From positions 69,816,400 through 69,880,399 of the forward strand of contig OY829328.1 of NCBI GenBank assembly GCA_963691655.1: DNA of 64,000 nucleotides, in the 5' to 3' direction. The translations under genes and the position numbers were made by a program. The notes below the pieces were generated by a model. That model made no database searches, was not told the origin of the DNA, and worked only from the letters and a program-made list of their open reading frames with translations. Below are positions 21,690 to 33,770 of the stretch, in pieces (position 1 is the stretch's first letter; each line of letters opens with the position of its first letter). This DNA comes from Toxonevra muliebris. Its lineage: Eukaryota; Arthropoda; Insecta; Diptera; Pallopteridae.

Positions 21690-23253
21690 GAATTTGTGGG
21701 ACTTGGGAACATGGAGAACCCAGAACTAGACGAGACTTGGCTGATATTTCTTCTACTTCGTGTAGTCTCCTAGTATGTGATTCAGGTGGGGCGCCAAGTG
21801 AGGACTATTCAGAATCCAACGCAGAAGTGAAATCGTATTGGCAAGTGAAGCAAGAAAAGTTGGCAGTGTGGGCCGTCAAAATCAAGATTTCCATTAAATT
21901 CAATGTTTTCCAACTTTAATTTACGTTTGCGGGTCCATTTAAGCCACAAAATGACTGCTATTTTTAAATATAAATGTTTCCAACTTAAATTTACGAATTG
22001 AAATGTTTTCCAACTTAAATTTAAGTTTTTTCTTTGTTAAATTAAAATTATAATTTAATATAACTATGCACGACTTATATGTAATATATGTGAATTTGTA
22101 AAACTATTTTTTTACTTGAATTTTACTTAATACATATACAAATTAAGAAATAAAAATTATTTTGTTATCGCGATTCTGTATTTTAAAATTTGTTTGGCAT
22201 CGCTGGCAACGCTATATCTTCCTATGAAAGCAATTGGATTCCGTTCCGTTCCTGTTTGAGATAAAGTTAAGAATTTGACATTTTCCAATTTGAGAATTAA
22301 GAAAAACTAGTCGGTAAGGCCTCAGTAACTGGGGCTAGTTTTTTGCGGAAGAAATCTCTTTATGAGAAACAGATATCCAAAGAGAACCAAACTACTCATT
22401 GGTGTTTGTTTTGTTATTTGTGTATGCAGATAATTCGTTAGATAATTCTGAGAAATGCCGTTACTCATGTCTTCTCTCCCTCTCTCATTTGTTATTTACT
22501 CCCGCTTAAGCTATGATTTTTTTAACGATGAATGCAATGCTTTGTTCAATGAACGAATTTTAAAAAACTTCCGACGCTAATATTTTGGAATTGGCTTAAC
22601 CAATTTTAAATCTGATAATTTTTGGCTAGCCTACTCGAGCTCTTTAAATTGATATATAATATGATATCGTAGCACCTCTGGATCTTCTGGAATAAAATTG
22701 TAGATACAGTAATAAATGTATAGATTTTTACTAATAACTGGTTAACCGTTGGAGATATCAAAAAAAGTAATCACTACAAAAAAAAAAGCTTGACTGATTT
22801 CCTAAAAAAAAGGTATTGGTTAATTTTTTCGTATATGTCAAAGTTTTTGAGATATCTCATACAAACTTGGAGTCTGACTGACGGGCCCCGTTCTAACGAA
22901 AATCTGACTGACTCCCGGAATAATGTTTTTATTAAATACATAACCTGTATATAAAGTTTCAGCCTTTAGAAAACCGTTGCACTTACCTCGTATTTTTGAT
23001 ATGGTTGAAAGCTCACCTGTGCCCCTGTTCTAATCAAAACCTGACTAACCAGAGTATGTTCATGTATTTCACTAGTATAAGAACATATTAAAAAACTAGC
23101 CTTTAGAAAGTCAGAGACTTTTTTTGTCACGGGCTCTTGGGCTACTATCAACGGTTAGTTTAGGTGCATTTAAGAACTAACGTTTGAGATTTGAGAAAAG
23201 GATTAGTTTTCAAATACACCTCAAGTTGAGATTAAACAAAAATATTTGTTGGG
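21690..23253 (-). mobile_element. Composite dispersed repeat A, copy 2 (truncated, interrupted)
   Basis: This is an inverted copy of 6715-8350. The matching end TTGTTGGG lies at 23253, while the other end is truncated near 21690. It lacks the hAT MITE and the hairpin insertion of copy 1 and shows the empty hAT target at 23165-23172. It has its own insertion from about 22307 to 23143 that includes repeat B. Confidence 0.65.
22307..22750 (+). mobile_element. Dispersed repeat B, copy 1
   Basis: The segment starting CTAGTCGGTAAGGCC and running to about 22750 recurs, inverted, inside the nischarin intron at about 60915-61325. Long shared stretches include AACTGGGGC, TGAGAAATGCCGTTACTCATG and CCGACGCTAATATTTTGGAA. 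Copy 1 has about 27 extra bases near 22600. It lies within the insertion that interrupts repeat A copy 2. No coding frame is present and the ends are not fully resolved. Confidence 0.75.
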
Positions 23254-25228
23254 TTGTAATAAAATGTAATATGCAGTATGCCTTTTTTGAAAACACACTT
23301 CTTTGCACTTTCTTTTCTCCATTTAAAAATGAAATAAATAAAATTGTCGTATATTTGAAAGTTATTTTTCTGATAGTGATGTGTTTCTTTTTATCGATTT
23401 TTCTCCAAATTGTTATCGGCTAACAGAGTTACACTTGGATTTCAGAACACTTTCATTTGGCACTTTTCTGTAGCGAAAATGTGCAATTACAACTCAATTT
23501 TGACTGAAATTGAGAAAGAATCTGAAATTGCTCAATATGCGCTCCATGTGAATAGGGTGTAACTCTTGTCAAATTCTACCCGCACACTTATATTGGTGGG
23601 ACCTGAAAGGGTTATTGAGCAATATTGATCTCAAATGAAATCAAAAGTATAAATTTTACAGTTGCAAACATGCCCAAGTTCTGCAGCGCTTAATCAATCA
23701 AAGTAAAGGTTTTAAAAACTGAAAAATATGTAAATTTAAAACTGCGACTATTAAGTTAATTTACATGTATTCTTAATTAAAAAATAATGTAAGCTTAAAA
23801 TTTAATTTTTTTAATAAGGATTACTTTATTTGCGATCGTTTTTGCGACTTCTTACGTGCCAGATTATATCTGAAGCAGTCCTTAGATAAATATTGATTTT
23901 AATTAGGTAACTGTTACACAGTGAATTTTTGAACTTGAAACTTTCAAATACATCGAGTAAAAAGCTCTCTACGAAAAAATTTTCAGAATCAAAAATTTAT
24001 CAATTTAATTCTAATTTAAAATCTTTATAGCATGGAAAAATATTTAGTAATATCATAAGAACTAAAGCTAAAAACAAGCCTGATTGACCTAGAAATAAGT
24101 ATTAATTTTAAAAAATGCATACATACATATATCTAAGGATCAAAAGAATTTTTAAATTATAAATTAAATTTCTTAAGCTATATACAAATCACTCATTTTA
24201 ATAATACTCATATTACAAACATTTATGGAAACTACTGTGCAAATCGATAGAATTCAAGTTATAATTATTTACACTTAAGCAACGTGAGCACAATTGATCA
24301 CATTGCACGGATTTATTTCACTAAATAAGTAAACAATTAATTAATTAAACATTTGACAAACTCAAAGAAAAAATGTAAGTAATAAAATTCAAGAAAAAAA
24401 AAACATAAAAATATTAAAATCATACAAATGAATGCAACAATTGACAAGAAAATGTAGAACTTTCTGGATTAAGTAGGTAGGTACTTCAAAGACGAAGCGA
24501 AAATACATAATTTAGTTTTTCGGTTAAATAAAATATAGTCAGATAAAAGTATTTCTAAATTGATTGATTTATATTTATTTTCCACGTTGTTTAAAGAACT
24601 TTTACAACTTAATTTCATTTTAATATTATTTGTTTAATTAAGTTCATATCTGAGAACATTTTAAATAAATATTTTTTAAACTTTGCATAGGCTAATTTTA
24701 AGATTTGTCAAATATTCAGCTTGATATTGGTAAAAGTATAAATAAACACAGTCGTAATTTTGGCATGTATCCATTAATATGTTCATGATATACATATTCT
24801 ATAGGTTAAGGTAAAACATTAAAAAAAAATAATATACTCGAGTTAAAAAAAATAATAAGGAAGTGGTTGCTCATTAAAGCAATGTTTAACCATGTGTAAC
24901 TTTGACGACTGTCCTCAGTTGAGGATTGAAACAAGAAACGCTTATTACTTTTGTATTACTTAATATCACTTACAATAGTTCTAAAGCAATGCGAAATATG
25001 TATCCATGCCCTAACCCTTTCGGAATAATTCAAAAATATTTGAATACGCCTCCTGGGATAGTTTTCTGGAAACTATGTATGAAAATATATTTGTACCGTT
25101 ATTTACGATTTTTAGTATAAAGTATTGACGTTTTCGTGTCCTACAGTTGGCCAATGTTCAAATTTTTAATAGCAATTATAGGGTATTGTGGACCACGGGG
25201 AATTGCGAACCAGCGTCATATTTTTTGC
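23254..25228. other. Non-coding, AT-rich
   Basis: No gene, RNA gene or element boundary was recognised. The sequence is dominated by A/T runs. Confidence 0.4.
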
Positions 25229-25515
25229 CCTAGTAAGTTGTGGTTATATTGGGAGTATGCTCGGCGAACACCATGAAATTGCTGTTGTACCGAACACATA
25301 GAGAGAGTCGTTACTCACTCTCACACCGAACACGCCGACTATTCAGGGTGGCAATGAGTTATTTTAGAAAACAGTTTCATTCCATACAAAATAGTATTAA
25401 ACAAACGAGTATATTTTGATAAAAAGCAACTCTGCAACGATCTGAATGTAACCACCTTGACCGAGCACGGGAGAAAATGTTTTGTGTTCGTCGAACACTG
25501 AGCACCAATATAATC
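25229..25515. repeat. Candidate inverted-repeat element beside hAT MITE copy 2
   Basis: The left edge (TTATATTGG, then GCTCGGCGAACAC) and right edge (GTTCGTCGAACACTGAGCAC, then CAATATAA) are imperfect inverted complements, with about 230 bp between. No target duplication was identified. Confidence 0.45.
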
Positions 25516-25517
25516 AG

Positions 25518-25949
25518 CAGTGTGGCCAACTTTGTTTCTAAAAATCCGCTAAAATGAAGAATAAAGCGCGTATTTTCTTCAAAAAAGCGCTAAATTTTTT
25601 TCTCAATACATTTAAAATTTTTCACTAATACACGCACACATTTGCTACTTTTATAATAAATTAAAAATGAAAATTTTTTTTGATTTTTCGAAGATAATAC
25701 ATATTCTCAACTTACAGCAGTGTACTTGAATGTTCATGTTGTGAAATGAAGTAAAAAATTGCAATGTTTCGATTAAAATTTTGTTAGGATTATTCAGGAA
25801 ATGGATTATTTAGTGGATTATTTAGTATCTTTTAAATTGAAAAAAAAAATGCTCTAAAAACCCGCTGACCGCTAAATCACTTTTATTCCGCGTTTTAATT
25901 TTCAAAAAGCACTAAATTTAGCGGGAAAAGCGCTGAGTTGGCCACACTG
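25518..25949. mobile_element. hAT-type MITE (CAGTGTGGCC family), copy 2
   Basis: The ends are identical to those of the copy at 6803-7099. A perfect 8-bp target duplication ATAATCAG lies at 25510-25517 and 25950-25957. This copy is 432 bp, 135 bp longer than copy 1, because of an extra internal segment at about 25690-25830. Either this copy gained it or copy 1 lost it. Confidence 0.92.
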
Positions 25950-25957
25950 ATAATCAG

Positions 25958-28349
25958 GCACGTAGTGGTTGACAGCTACAAATAACTGTCATCCGACTTG
26001 TGTACACGCCATGGTAGAAGTATTTAGAGGTAGATCCATTTTTTCAAAAGCAGCCATTTTGAATTTTTGACAAGTAAGAAGAACATTTTAGAGATGCATT
26101 TTTTGAAATGGGTACAAAAAAGAGAGTTAGTAGTAAATTATTAATACTACTTTTATTACTTAGTGCTAAATTATAAATTTTATTTATAATATAAAAATTA
26201 TAAATAATGTTATTTAAATTTCTTTTCTTTATTAGCAAATACCTTGAACTTGTTAAGAGTTAAAAAAATAATATAAAAAGCAGCAACTAATTCTCCCTAT
26301 GTACATGTAATACTATGCAAACTATTTTCTTATAAATTCTCACTTAAAAATTTAAATATGAAAATACAACGCTGTTGCAAAAAGAAGAATAGTATCAAAA
26401 CAAATATTTGTGTTTCGTTTAATTTGACCACATTTTTCGAGAGCCAACTCAGGTAAATATGTTCATAATATTCGCGGAACCATAAGCCTTCCACACAAAC
26501 AAGAAATTTTGCATGAAGTTTGCATTATGTTGCTCATATGCAGCCATATTGTAAAAAAGAGCATTTGGGGAATTACGGACCACTATTGTTAGGGAATTAC
26601 AGACTACTCAGTTCTCGACATTTGACAAGGTTTGATTTTGATTAAATGAGAGTATATTCAATCAAAATAAAATCTTTTTGAAGTGTACAAGAAATAGGCC
26701 ATTGGATATATCTGGGTTGAGCATTATTTTCAAAAAAACTGTCATGTTGCCATTAACCCACCGTTATGTAGATGTATCGATAGTGATATTAGTACTCGAT
26801 GAGTCTAACCAGACCTCATATACATTTTCATGTATTTGTTGGGTTTTATACACCATCCATGTATATATTTAGTATTTTTTTGTATTCTCAGCGGTTTTCG
26901 TATTTGTTGAAACAATAAATTGTTGAATATGAATAAAAAGAAGTTGCTTCCCTTACATTTATAGCTAATACATTACGTAACTAATAAAATTTTAGGAAAC
27001 TACAGGAAAAAATGAGCTAGTGATCAATTAGAAATATATTTAAATTGCAATTCAAATCAAAAAAGGTCAGGCTAAGCTCATATACCCAACAGAGGGTTAA
27101 GTCATTTTAAACTTAAATAAACTTTTTTCTTTTTTTTGGCTATACCAGTGACACATCACTGGGATCACTTGCGAATCTAAACATTTCTGAAGGGGGGGAA
27201 GCGGAGAAGGGGGTCGATTTAATTGGTTAATCTCTTTACATTTTTATTCATGGCCAACGACCAAGAGAGAGGTTTTATCCTCCTAGTATCCGCTAGTAAT
27301 TGGGATATACAGTCAGCTAATCCTCCTCATCTCTCTAAAGGAGTTGTCTGCCATTCTGGCATCACTGAAGCTTGCATACCCTCCAAACTTGTTTGAACTA
27401 AAAAAAGTTCAGGTCTATAGATTGAACAATTTTGTTATGAAAGAATAAGTTTTGCAAAATAAGTTCTACTTTGAGGATCGTTGTCTTAAAGGAATATTTT
27501 TTTGAGTACCACTTATACATTTCAGTAACAGTAATTGCTACTCAGAGTCTTCTGGCTTATTTTTTCAACATACTGGAACTTACTTGGAATGCATTTGTAT
27601 GATTTCGTAGTCTAATGAAAAAAATCTTAAAAAATTTATAAAGTCAGGGGTTTTTTGTTTTTGCCGACAACTGTTTGTATTTAAGTAATATATATGCAAA
27701 TACAACTGCTTCCATTGTACTATACTTTTCGTATTTCGATTGTATTATTTCGTCTTTTTAGTTATGTAAAGGTTGAATAAATTTTACGTCTTAAGTATAC
27801 ACATACGAGTATAATAAAGTAAAGTAAAAATAAATTGAAAAAAAAAATTGTGAAAATGTTGGAAATGAATTTGCAAAATAAAATTTGACATTTTGGATAA
27901 GATTAAAATAAAAATCTCATACACTCGTGTAGATATAAATAAAATAAAATAAAATAAAATTAATAAATGTATTTCAGCATTTAAATGTCAATATAGCATG
28001 AAAATATATATGTTTGTATTATATGCACATATATTTTATATTACTACTTTCTTTTTATTTTGTAAAACATCTATTTTTAGAATAATACAATATTACACTG
28101 AGAAAAACAAACATTATAAATACAAAGAAAGAGAAAATTAATTTTATTATAATACATTTTACATTATAAGAGAAACACCAAAATGGTCGTATTCAGAAAA
28201 CGACCTCTGCTCAGCAACATGTTGAAAAATCAGAAAAATAATACACTCAATTAAATGGCGACTGCTTAATATAATTTTTGTTGATCATAAACTGATCAAT
28301 TTGCGTTCATAAGACACTCAGGTAGCAGTGGCGAAGCAGAGGCGTCTTC
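25958..28349. other. Non-coding; degenerate MITE copy at 26610-26715
   Basis: At 26610-26715 a segment (TTTGATTTTGATTAAATGAG, then TGAAGTGTAC and ATCTGGGTT) resembles the TTAA element at 28354-28473 and is probably a decayed relative. A simple AAAAT repeat (about 5 units) lies at 27938-27962. No gene was recognised. Confidence 0.45.
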
Positions 28350-28353
28350 TTAA

Positions 28354-28473
28354 CCCAGATACCCCAATGTACTATATTTAGTACACATCAGAAATGTTTG
28401 ATTTTCATTAAATGACAATATATTCAATCAAAATCACAACTTTCTGAAGTGTACTAAATATAGTACATCTGGG
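28354..28473. mobile_element. piggyBac-type MITE, 120 bp, TTAA-flanked
   Basis: The inverted ends begin CCCAGAT, and both arms contain GTACTATATTTAGTACAC, the left arm with a few extra bases. TTAA abuts both ends (28350-28353 and 28474-28477). The CCC start plus TTAA fits piggyBac-mobilised MITEs. It has no coding content. Confidence 0.85.
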
Positions 28474-29117
28474 TTAACACGACCAATGATTTCTTATATT
28501 TTTTATTTTTTTGATAACTGTTTGCTTTACTAAATACTCTGTTACACTTTTGTCTCGAGTAAAATTTATTTCTTTCAGTGTATAATTATTATTGTTATTT
28601 TTTTTTCCACCATATATTTCTTTCTAGTTTATCGTAATCAAAGGAAAAATACAAAAAAATTATCAAAACAGTTCAAAAAACTATGACAGTTTTTCTATGT
28701 TTATAAAACTAATGAAATGATAAATAAACGATTAATCTATTTTCATTGTTTTATCGGCTTTTAATGTGTCAAAACATAAAATCGAAAATTAGCAAAAAAA
28801 AAAAAAAAGAAAAGAGAAGAACAATATTGGAATATATTCACGTATGCTAAAAAAATTATACAATATACTTATTCACTGAAAATTAAATTGTCAAATATTC
28901 ATGAATGAAATAGGTAATAGATATGCGGCAGGAAGAGAAAAATAAACAAAACTAATGTTTATATTTTTAGCATGTATTGTTTCCATTTTTTATATACCCT
29001 ATACTCAGTAACAACGGTTCGGGGTAGCTCATAAAATGACTTGCATAGTGTAATGGAAAGAATTTATTGGATGGAGGTTTACAAAAATAATTCATCCATC
29101 CACTTTGTTGTTTACTC

Positions 29118-29605
29118 TAGAGGTGGAAACTGTCAATGAGAATATCGATAGTATCGATAGCCCATGACTATCGTGGCCCATCGATAGTTTGCGACACTAT
29201 CGAACTTTTTCCTTCGTTTCCCGGTTTTCGTTCCTCGGTTTTCGTTTGATATCGTAAAAATGGATGGTTGTAAGTCTATGTTATATTTTGAGACCCTAGT
29301 TTATATTAAAAAATAAACATTTTTTTCTCACATATCCACATCCGATTTCTACTCCAAATGCCAGTTCTTGGGATTATGTGAATAAATTAATTTACCATTT
29401 TGGCCAAAAAAAAAACCCATTAGAAGGAGAGATATGACTTTGCAGCGTTAGACAAAAATTTTCCTTACAACTTTTCCTATTATAGATTCTCAGTCGGAAA
29501 TATCTTACTTATAATTTTTTATGAAAGTTTGATATTATCGATAGTACCCCTTAATAGTATCGCAAACTATCAATAGTCGAATCTATCGATAGTTTTCCAC
29601 CTCTA
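29118..29605. mobile_element. hAT-type non-autonomous element, 488 bp, rich in CGATA motifs
   Basis: The ends are TAGAGGTGGAAACT and the complement AGTTTTCCACCTCTA (one gap). A perfect 8-bp direct repeat GTTTACTC flanks it at 29110-29117 and 29606-29613. Both sub-terminal regions contain several ATCGATA/CTATCGATAG motifs, which resemble the Drosophila DRE (TATCGATA) bound by DREF and BEAF-32. Whether they bind anything here is unknown. Confidence 0.87.
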
Positions 29606-29613
29606 GTTTACTC

Positions 29614-31513
29614 TGTGAACAGGAAGAGGAAACTGAAGTTGTCTGATTAATCGCATGACAAATCGCAACAAGTCGAAACGTGTGTGAGCCGTTTTAAAAT
29701 CAGACGAGTCGAACATGATATTCGACTAATTGAATATTAACGATTAACCAACTGATTTCAAATGTGCGGTTAATCGAATAGGTGAATACCTTTAAAGCTG
29801 CTTCTAAACCAGACAACATTGTCTTAAGATAATTATCGTTGTGCCTGTCAAAGTTGTCTATTAAAAAAATTTGTGCTATATTTGCTTTTACGCTATGTCT
29901 TGTGATTCTGTTTTAGAGCTTCCATACGATACAACATGGAATTAATCGTAAATTTTTTAACATGTCTTAAAACGATGTCATCTCGTCTAGAATCAGCTTA
30001 ACCGAATATTAATAGCTTAACAATTTCCTATCTTAATTATTCAGTTATTCGATTAATCGAATCACATGCGCTCTTTTTCACAAAGCAAGATTTTTTGCGG
30101 CATGTCGTCTTCGTAGGCAAGAGAGAAAAAACCAAACGTGACGAGTGCGGACTTGCTTCTACTCGCAAATTTTCTTTTGTATCGTACGTTTTTGACATTT
30201 CTTTTACCGATATGGCTTTTACGATTACGATTATCATTTTTAATAACCGCCGGTTACGATCTTTAAATTAATAAAGAGCACTGTTGCTAGCGTTAATTAA
30301 AAATATTTTAGAGTAATTTCAAGTGTGAGAACAATACATTACAGGGAACCCACTTACAGTGGGTAGTAATTACCACATTAATATTTGAAAGAGATCGGTA
30401 AAAAATTGCCCGAGTTGGAGGAGGTAGAATTTTAACATTTTGCTAAAAAAAAAAGCCCCTATTTCGAATCCATATAACTGAACACCTATTGCATTTAGAA
30501 AATTTTGTTCAACACGTTTTTTTTTTTTTGGCAAAAGAGAGCTCAAGCTTTTGTAGTAGTACAAACAAGTGCGTTCAATAAAACAAAAATTTGTTCAATA
30601 TCCGCATTCCATTACTATCGTAATAATCGCCGGTTACGATTAACCGCAAAATGGCTATTAACCTGCGGCTACGATTAATGATAATCGTAATCGGTGCATC
30701 ACTAATTTCTTTATAATATTTAAGTTGGCTGCGTCTTGAATTTGGAACAAGAATGTCAGAAAAATTTAGAGTGGAATTGCTCTAGAAATCTTGTTTTGTG
30801 AAAATGCTAAGGCAACACAAAAAAAAAAAAAAAAAAGTCTATAAGAATCATACAAAATTTTTTTCTAAAAACATAAAAATATACAAAATATAATGTAGAC
30901 GGTTTCCTATAGTTTATTATAAATCACAACAAGATATTCATATAATAAGGGTAATTAGTAGTAATGTAAAAAGAGCAGACAAAATTATACAAATTTTTTT
31001 AAATTATTATCAATTTTGTCCGAAAGGCATTTGTTTACCCAAAAAAAAAAAAACTTACAGCTAGAGAGTAAATAAGAGAATAAAGTGGCAACTGGCTGGG
31101 AGAGAACTTGCAAGTTTTCTTTGAATTAATTTTTACTTGTAAGAATTTGGAAGCAAGAAAGTATATGATTTTATTTTCCGTAAATAAAAAAAAATCGTCT
31201 ACCATTCTATTTTTGTAAACCAATTTAAAACAATAATTATCAGCAAATTGCCGATGGAAGAAGTAAGGAAATATCCATTTAATCAGGTCATATAAGTTAA
31301 TTTTAATTATTTGAACTTTTAACATCAAGTTTCGTCTTGTTTTTTTTTCATATGGACTAGTTTTTTTTTTTTGCAAATTTCTTCCAAATTTGGCAGTTCA
31401 CATTTCTATTTAATTATTAAAATTAATAGGATTTGAATGAACAATGATGCCAGAAGAATGTCAAAAAGTTCATAGAACTAGCAGATCCGACGATCGTTTC
31501 GGATTCCGCTACG
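29614..31513. other. Non-coding; AATCG-rich patches and possible element at 30180-30705
   Basis: From 29640 to 30060 the motif TTAATCGAATA and its complement recur. At about 30190-30250 and 30600-30700 the strings ACGATTACGATTATCAT and GGTTACGAT occur in inverted arrangement, suggesting a decayed inverted-repeat element whose ends are unclear. No gene was found; the 113-codon minus frame at 31035-31376 has no recognisable motif. Confidence 0.4.
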
Positions 31514-31521
31514 GTTCCTCA

Positions 31522-32267
31522 TAGTGATGATTCAATACAAGTAAAAACTCGATAGTTTTCATTTGATTCAAGTACTTTCTTTACTCGATGCTATAACATA
31601 AGTATTTTACTTGGTATCGGAAAAAAGGGTCAGTATCGGATACTCGATACTTTTGGAAAATATTTATTTAAAAAACTGAAATTGTGGATCATTTTACAAT
31701 ATTTTACAGCAATCAATAATATATTTCAAAATGCTACTGCAGAATTATTCAAAATATTTCAGTCCATATTGCAATATTTCAATGTATGGCAATATTGCAG
31801 TACAATATTGAAGTTCTAGAAAATATTTCCGGCCATGCATGTAGAACATAATGTTTATTGAAACCTTTTCAGTAAAATAAAATATTTTTAATAAGCTTTA
31901 GTCTGTTGATTAGTTTTCCTTTTATTATAAATTTTGTAGCGATTTGCTAAATTAAATTAACGTCATTTCTATGTGATTCACGTGTTTCCAGTGGAAATAT
32001 CTCAAAACCATGATTTATAGGCGAAAAACTCGTATTGAGTAGTGTAAACTTATAGGCTCAACCATGTTGTATCACAAAGGGCCGTTCTGGCCTGAATGTT
32101 TTCCTTGACAACCACTTAAAAAAGAGTAAGTTGTCTCTTTAAACGAGTATTCGATACAAGTACATATTCGATACTTTTTTCCGATATTTTCGGTAGCATC
32201 GATGCTTTTATTCGATACAAGTAATGAGTAAAAGTATCGATACTATGTGGGTATCGAATCAACACTA
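31522..32267. mobile_element. hAT-type non-autonomous element, 746 bp
   Basis: The ends TAGTGATGATTCAATAC and the complementary GTATCGAATCAACACTA (two mismatches) are flanked by a perfect 8-bp direct repeat GTTCCTCA at 31514-31521 and 32268-32275. Sub-terminal ATCGATAC motifs repeat at both sides. There is no coding frame. Confidence 0.85.
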
Positions 32268-32275
32268 GTTCCTCA

Positions 32276-33521
32276 TCAGTGATCTTTGTGATAGTTCCCT
32301 CATTTCAATAATCTATATAAGTGAAAATACTGTAGGTTTGGTTAGGTTGGAGTGGCTGTCGAGAGACACACTTAGGCCTGAACGGCCCAAAAGTAAATGA
32401 GAATTACAAAGACAGTTATTTTCACTGAATAGTATTATTGAAAGGAACTACCACTACCGTTCTATACTTTTTGCCATTCTTCTTTGATCTCACTCACCAT
32501 TTTGTTAAAATTACATTTTACACTTTCACAGCCATACTTAAATTGGAGCATTAACTTTGTTTATCAGTCAAAACACATAAAAAAGAGAGAGTGAAAGAAC
32601 TTTGACAGATAAACGACGCTAACGCTCCAATTTAAGTATGACTCAGTTTATTGCGCAATTTTACACTTACAGTAAGTTTTCTCGATATTGATACCAAGAG
32701 CAATGCACTGATAAGAATTTAATTTATAATGCAAACTTCCCAACCCTGCAAGCCTGTGTAAATCGCTGTTTGCGCATATTCTGGCCTACCATAATTTCAA
32801 ATAACAATTTGTGGGCAATTGTGCTATAGACAACAATTTGCACTAAAATACTGAAGCGAAAAAGGAGATGGATGAGGTATACGGAACTCAGTATACCGCA
32901 TACCTTAGGAAGTAGTGACAAAATTTATTTTATCAGCTATTAACTGGAACCAACAGAAGTACTTTAGAACAGACAGACAATCGTTTGCATGAAGAAAAGA
33001 ACTTCACCTTGAAATTACGAGTTGAACAAAATTGTATACTTGGTGTTCGAAAGGAATTGATTTCGTCTCTCTGATCCTCGAAGAATACACAGGAATATTT
33101 ATAAACCTGTGACAATATAATAAAGCAATTTATGTCTGAAATTGTTGCTTTGAAAGTAGTTGGTAGCTTTTAATGATTTATAAAATGTTTATAAACGTTC
33201 TCAATTTTTATTTCTAATTTCATTATAATTAGTATTTAATCTATACGCAAAATATAGTAAATTAAAAAATTTTATTTTAATTTTAACAAGAGTTTCTCTC
33301 TTCTAAAAAAAAATACAAAGTAATTATAAAGGTACTTTTCTTGTTTTATATGTGAACATAAATTTACTAAAACTCCCTTTGGATGTCTTGGCACATAGAG
33401 TTAATCATATAGACTAATAATGAAACCCGGGGAGAGGTTTGGGGATAAAACTCTCCCGTTTCCGCTGAATATCTTATACATTTGCTCATGATACTTTCAA
33501 ATGTGATACCACATAGTTGGA
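32276..33521. other. Non-coding; 108-bp hairpin at 32533-32640
   Basis: Two inverted arms of about 38 bp (CATACTTAAATTGGAGC and its complement) enclose a short loop at 32533-32640, a small MITE-like hairpin. A GC-richer patch at 32335-32400 (GGTTAGGTTGGAGTGGCTG) looks like part of a dispersed repeat, partly inverted at about 32080-32100. No gene was recognised. Confidence 0.5.
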
Positions 33522-33758
33522 CCTACAGTTTAACGCCGATTCCGAACGGCGGTGAGGTAATTTTTTATCGGCTTGGAGTTTTTGCCATTACCGACCAATG
33601 TGTGGACTTGTACACTATCTTATAATTGTCATACACTTCATATTGATAGTGAATATATGAAAGTTATGGAAATTAACCACCAAACGAAGACGGGAATCGA
33701 ACTCGAACCTTCCAGATGAAAGTTTAGTGCACTACCCACTGGACTATCGAGGTCGTCC
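33522..33758 (-). mobile_element. tRNA-derived SINE, copy 2
   Basis: On the minus strand a tRNA-like head starts near 33758 with an A-box-like TAGTCCAGTGGGTAGTG and a strong B box GGTTCGAGTTCGATTCC. The body then ends in the block shared with copy 1 at 15896-16102 (plus-strand CCTACAGTTTAACGCCGATT, then CCGAACGGCG). The maT copy 2 is inserted a few bases from the head. It is a SINE and not a functional tRNA gene. Confidence 0.78.
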
Positions 33759-33770
33759 ACTAGTGATATA

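Noticed and set aside
31035..31376. 113-codon minus-strand open frame
   Set aside because: It consists of Phe/Lys-rich low-complexity residues typical of random AT-rich translation, with no motif or splice context.
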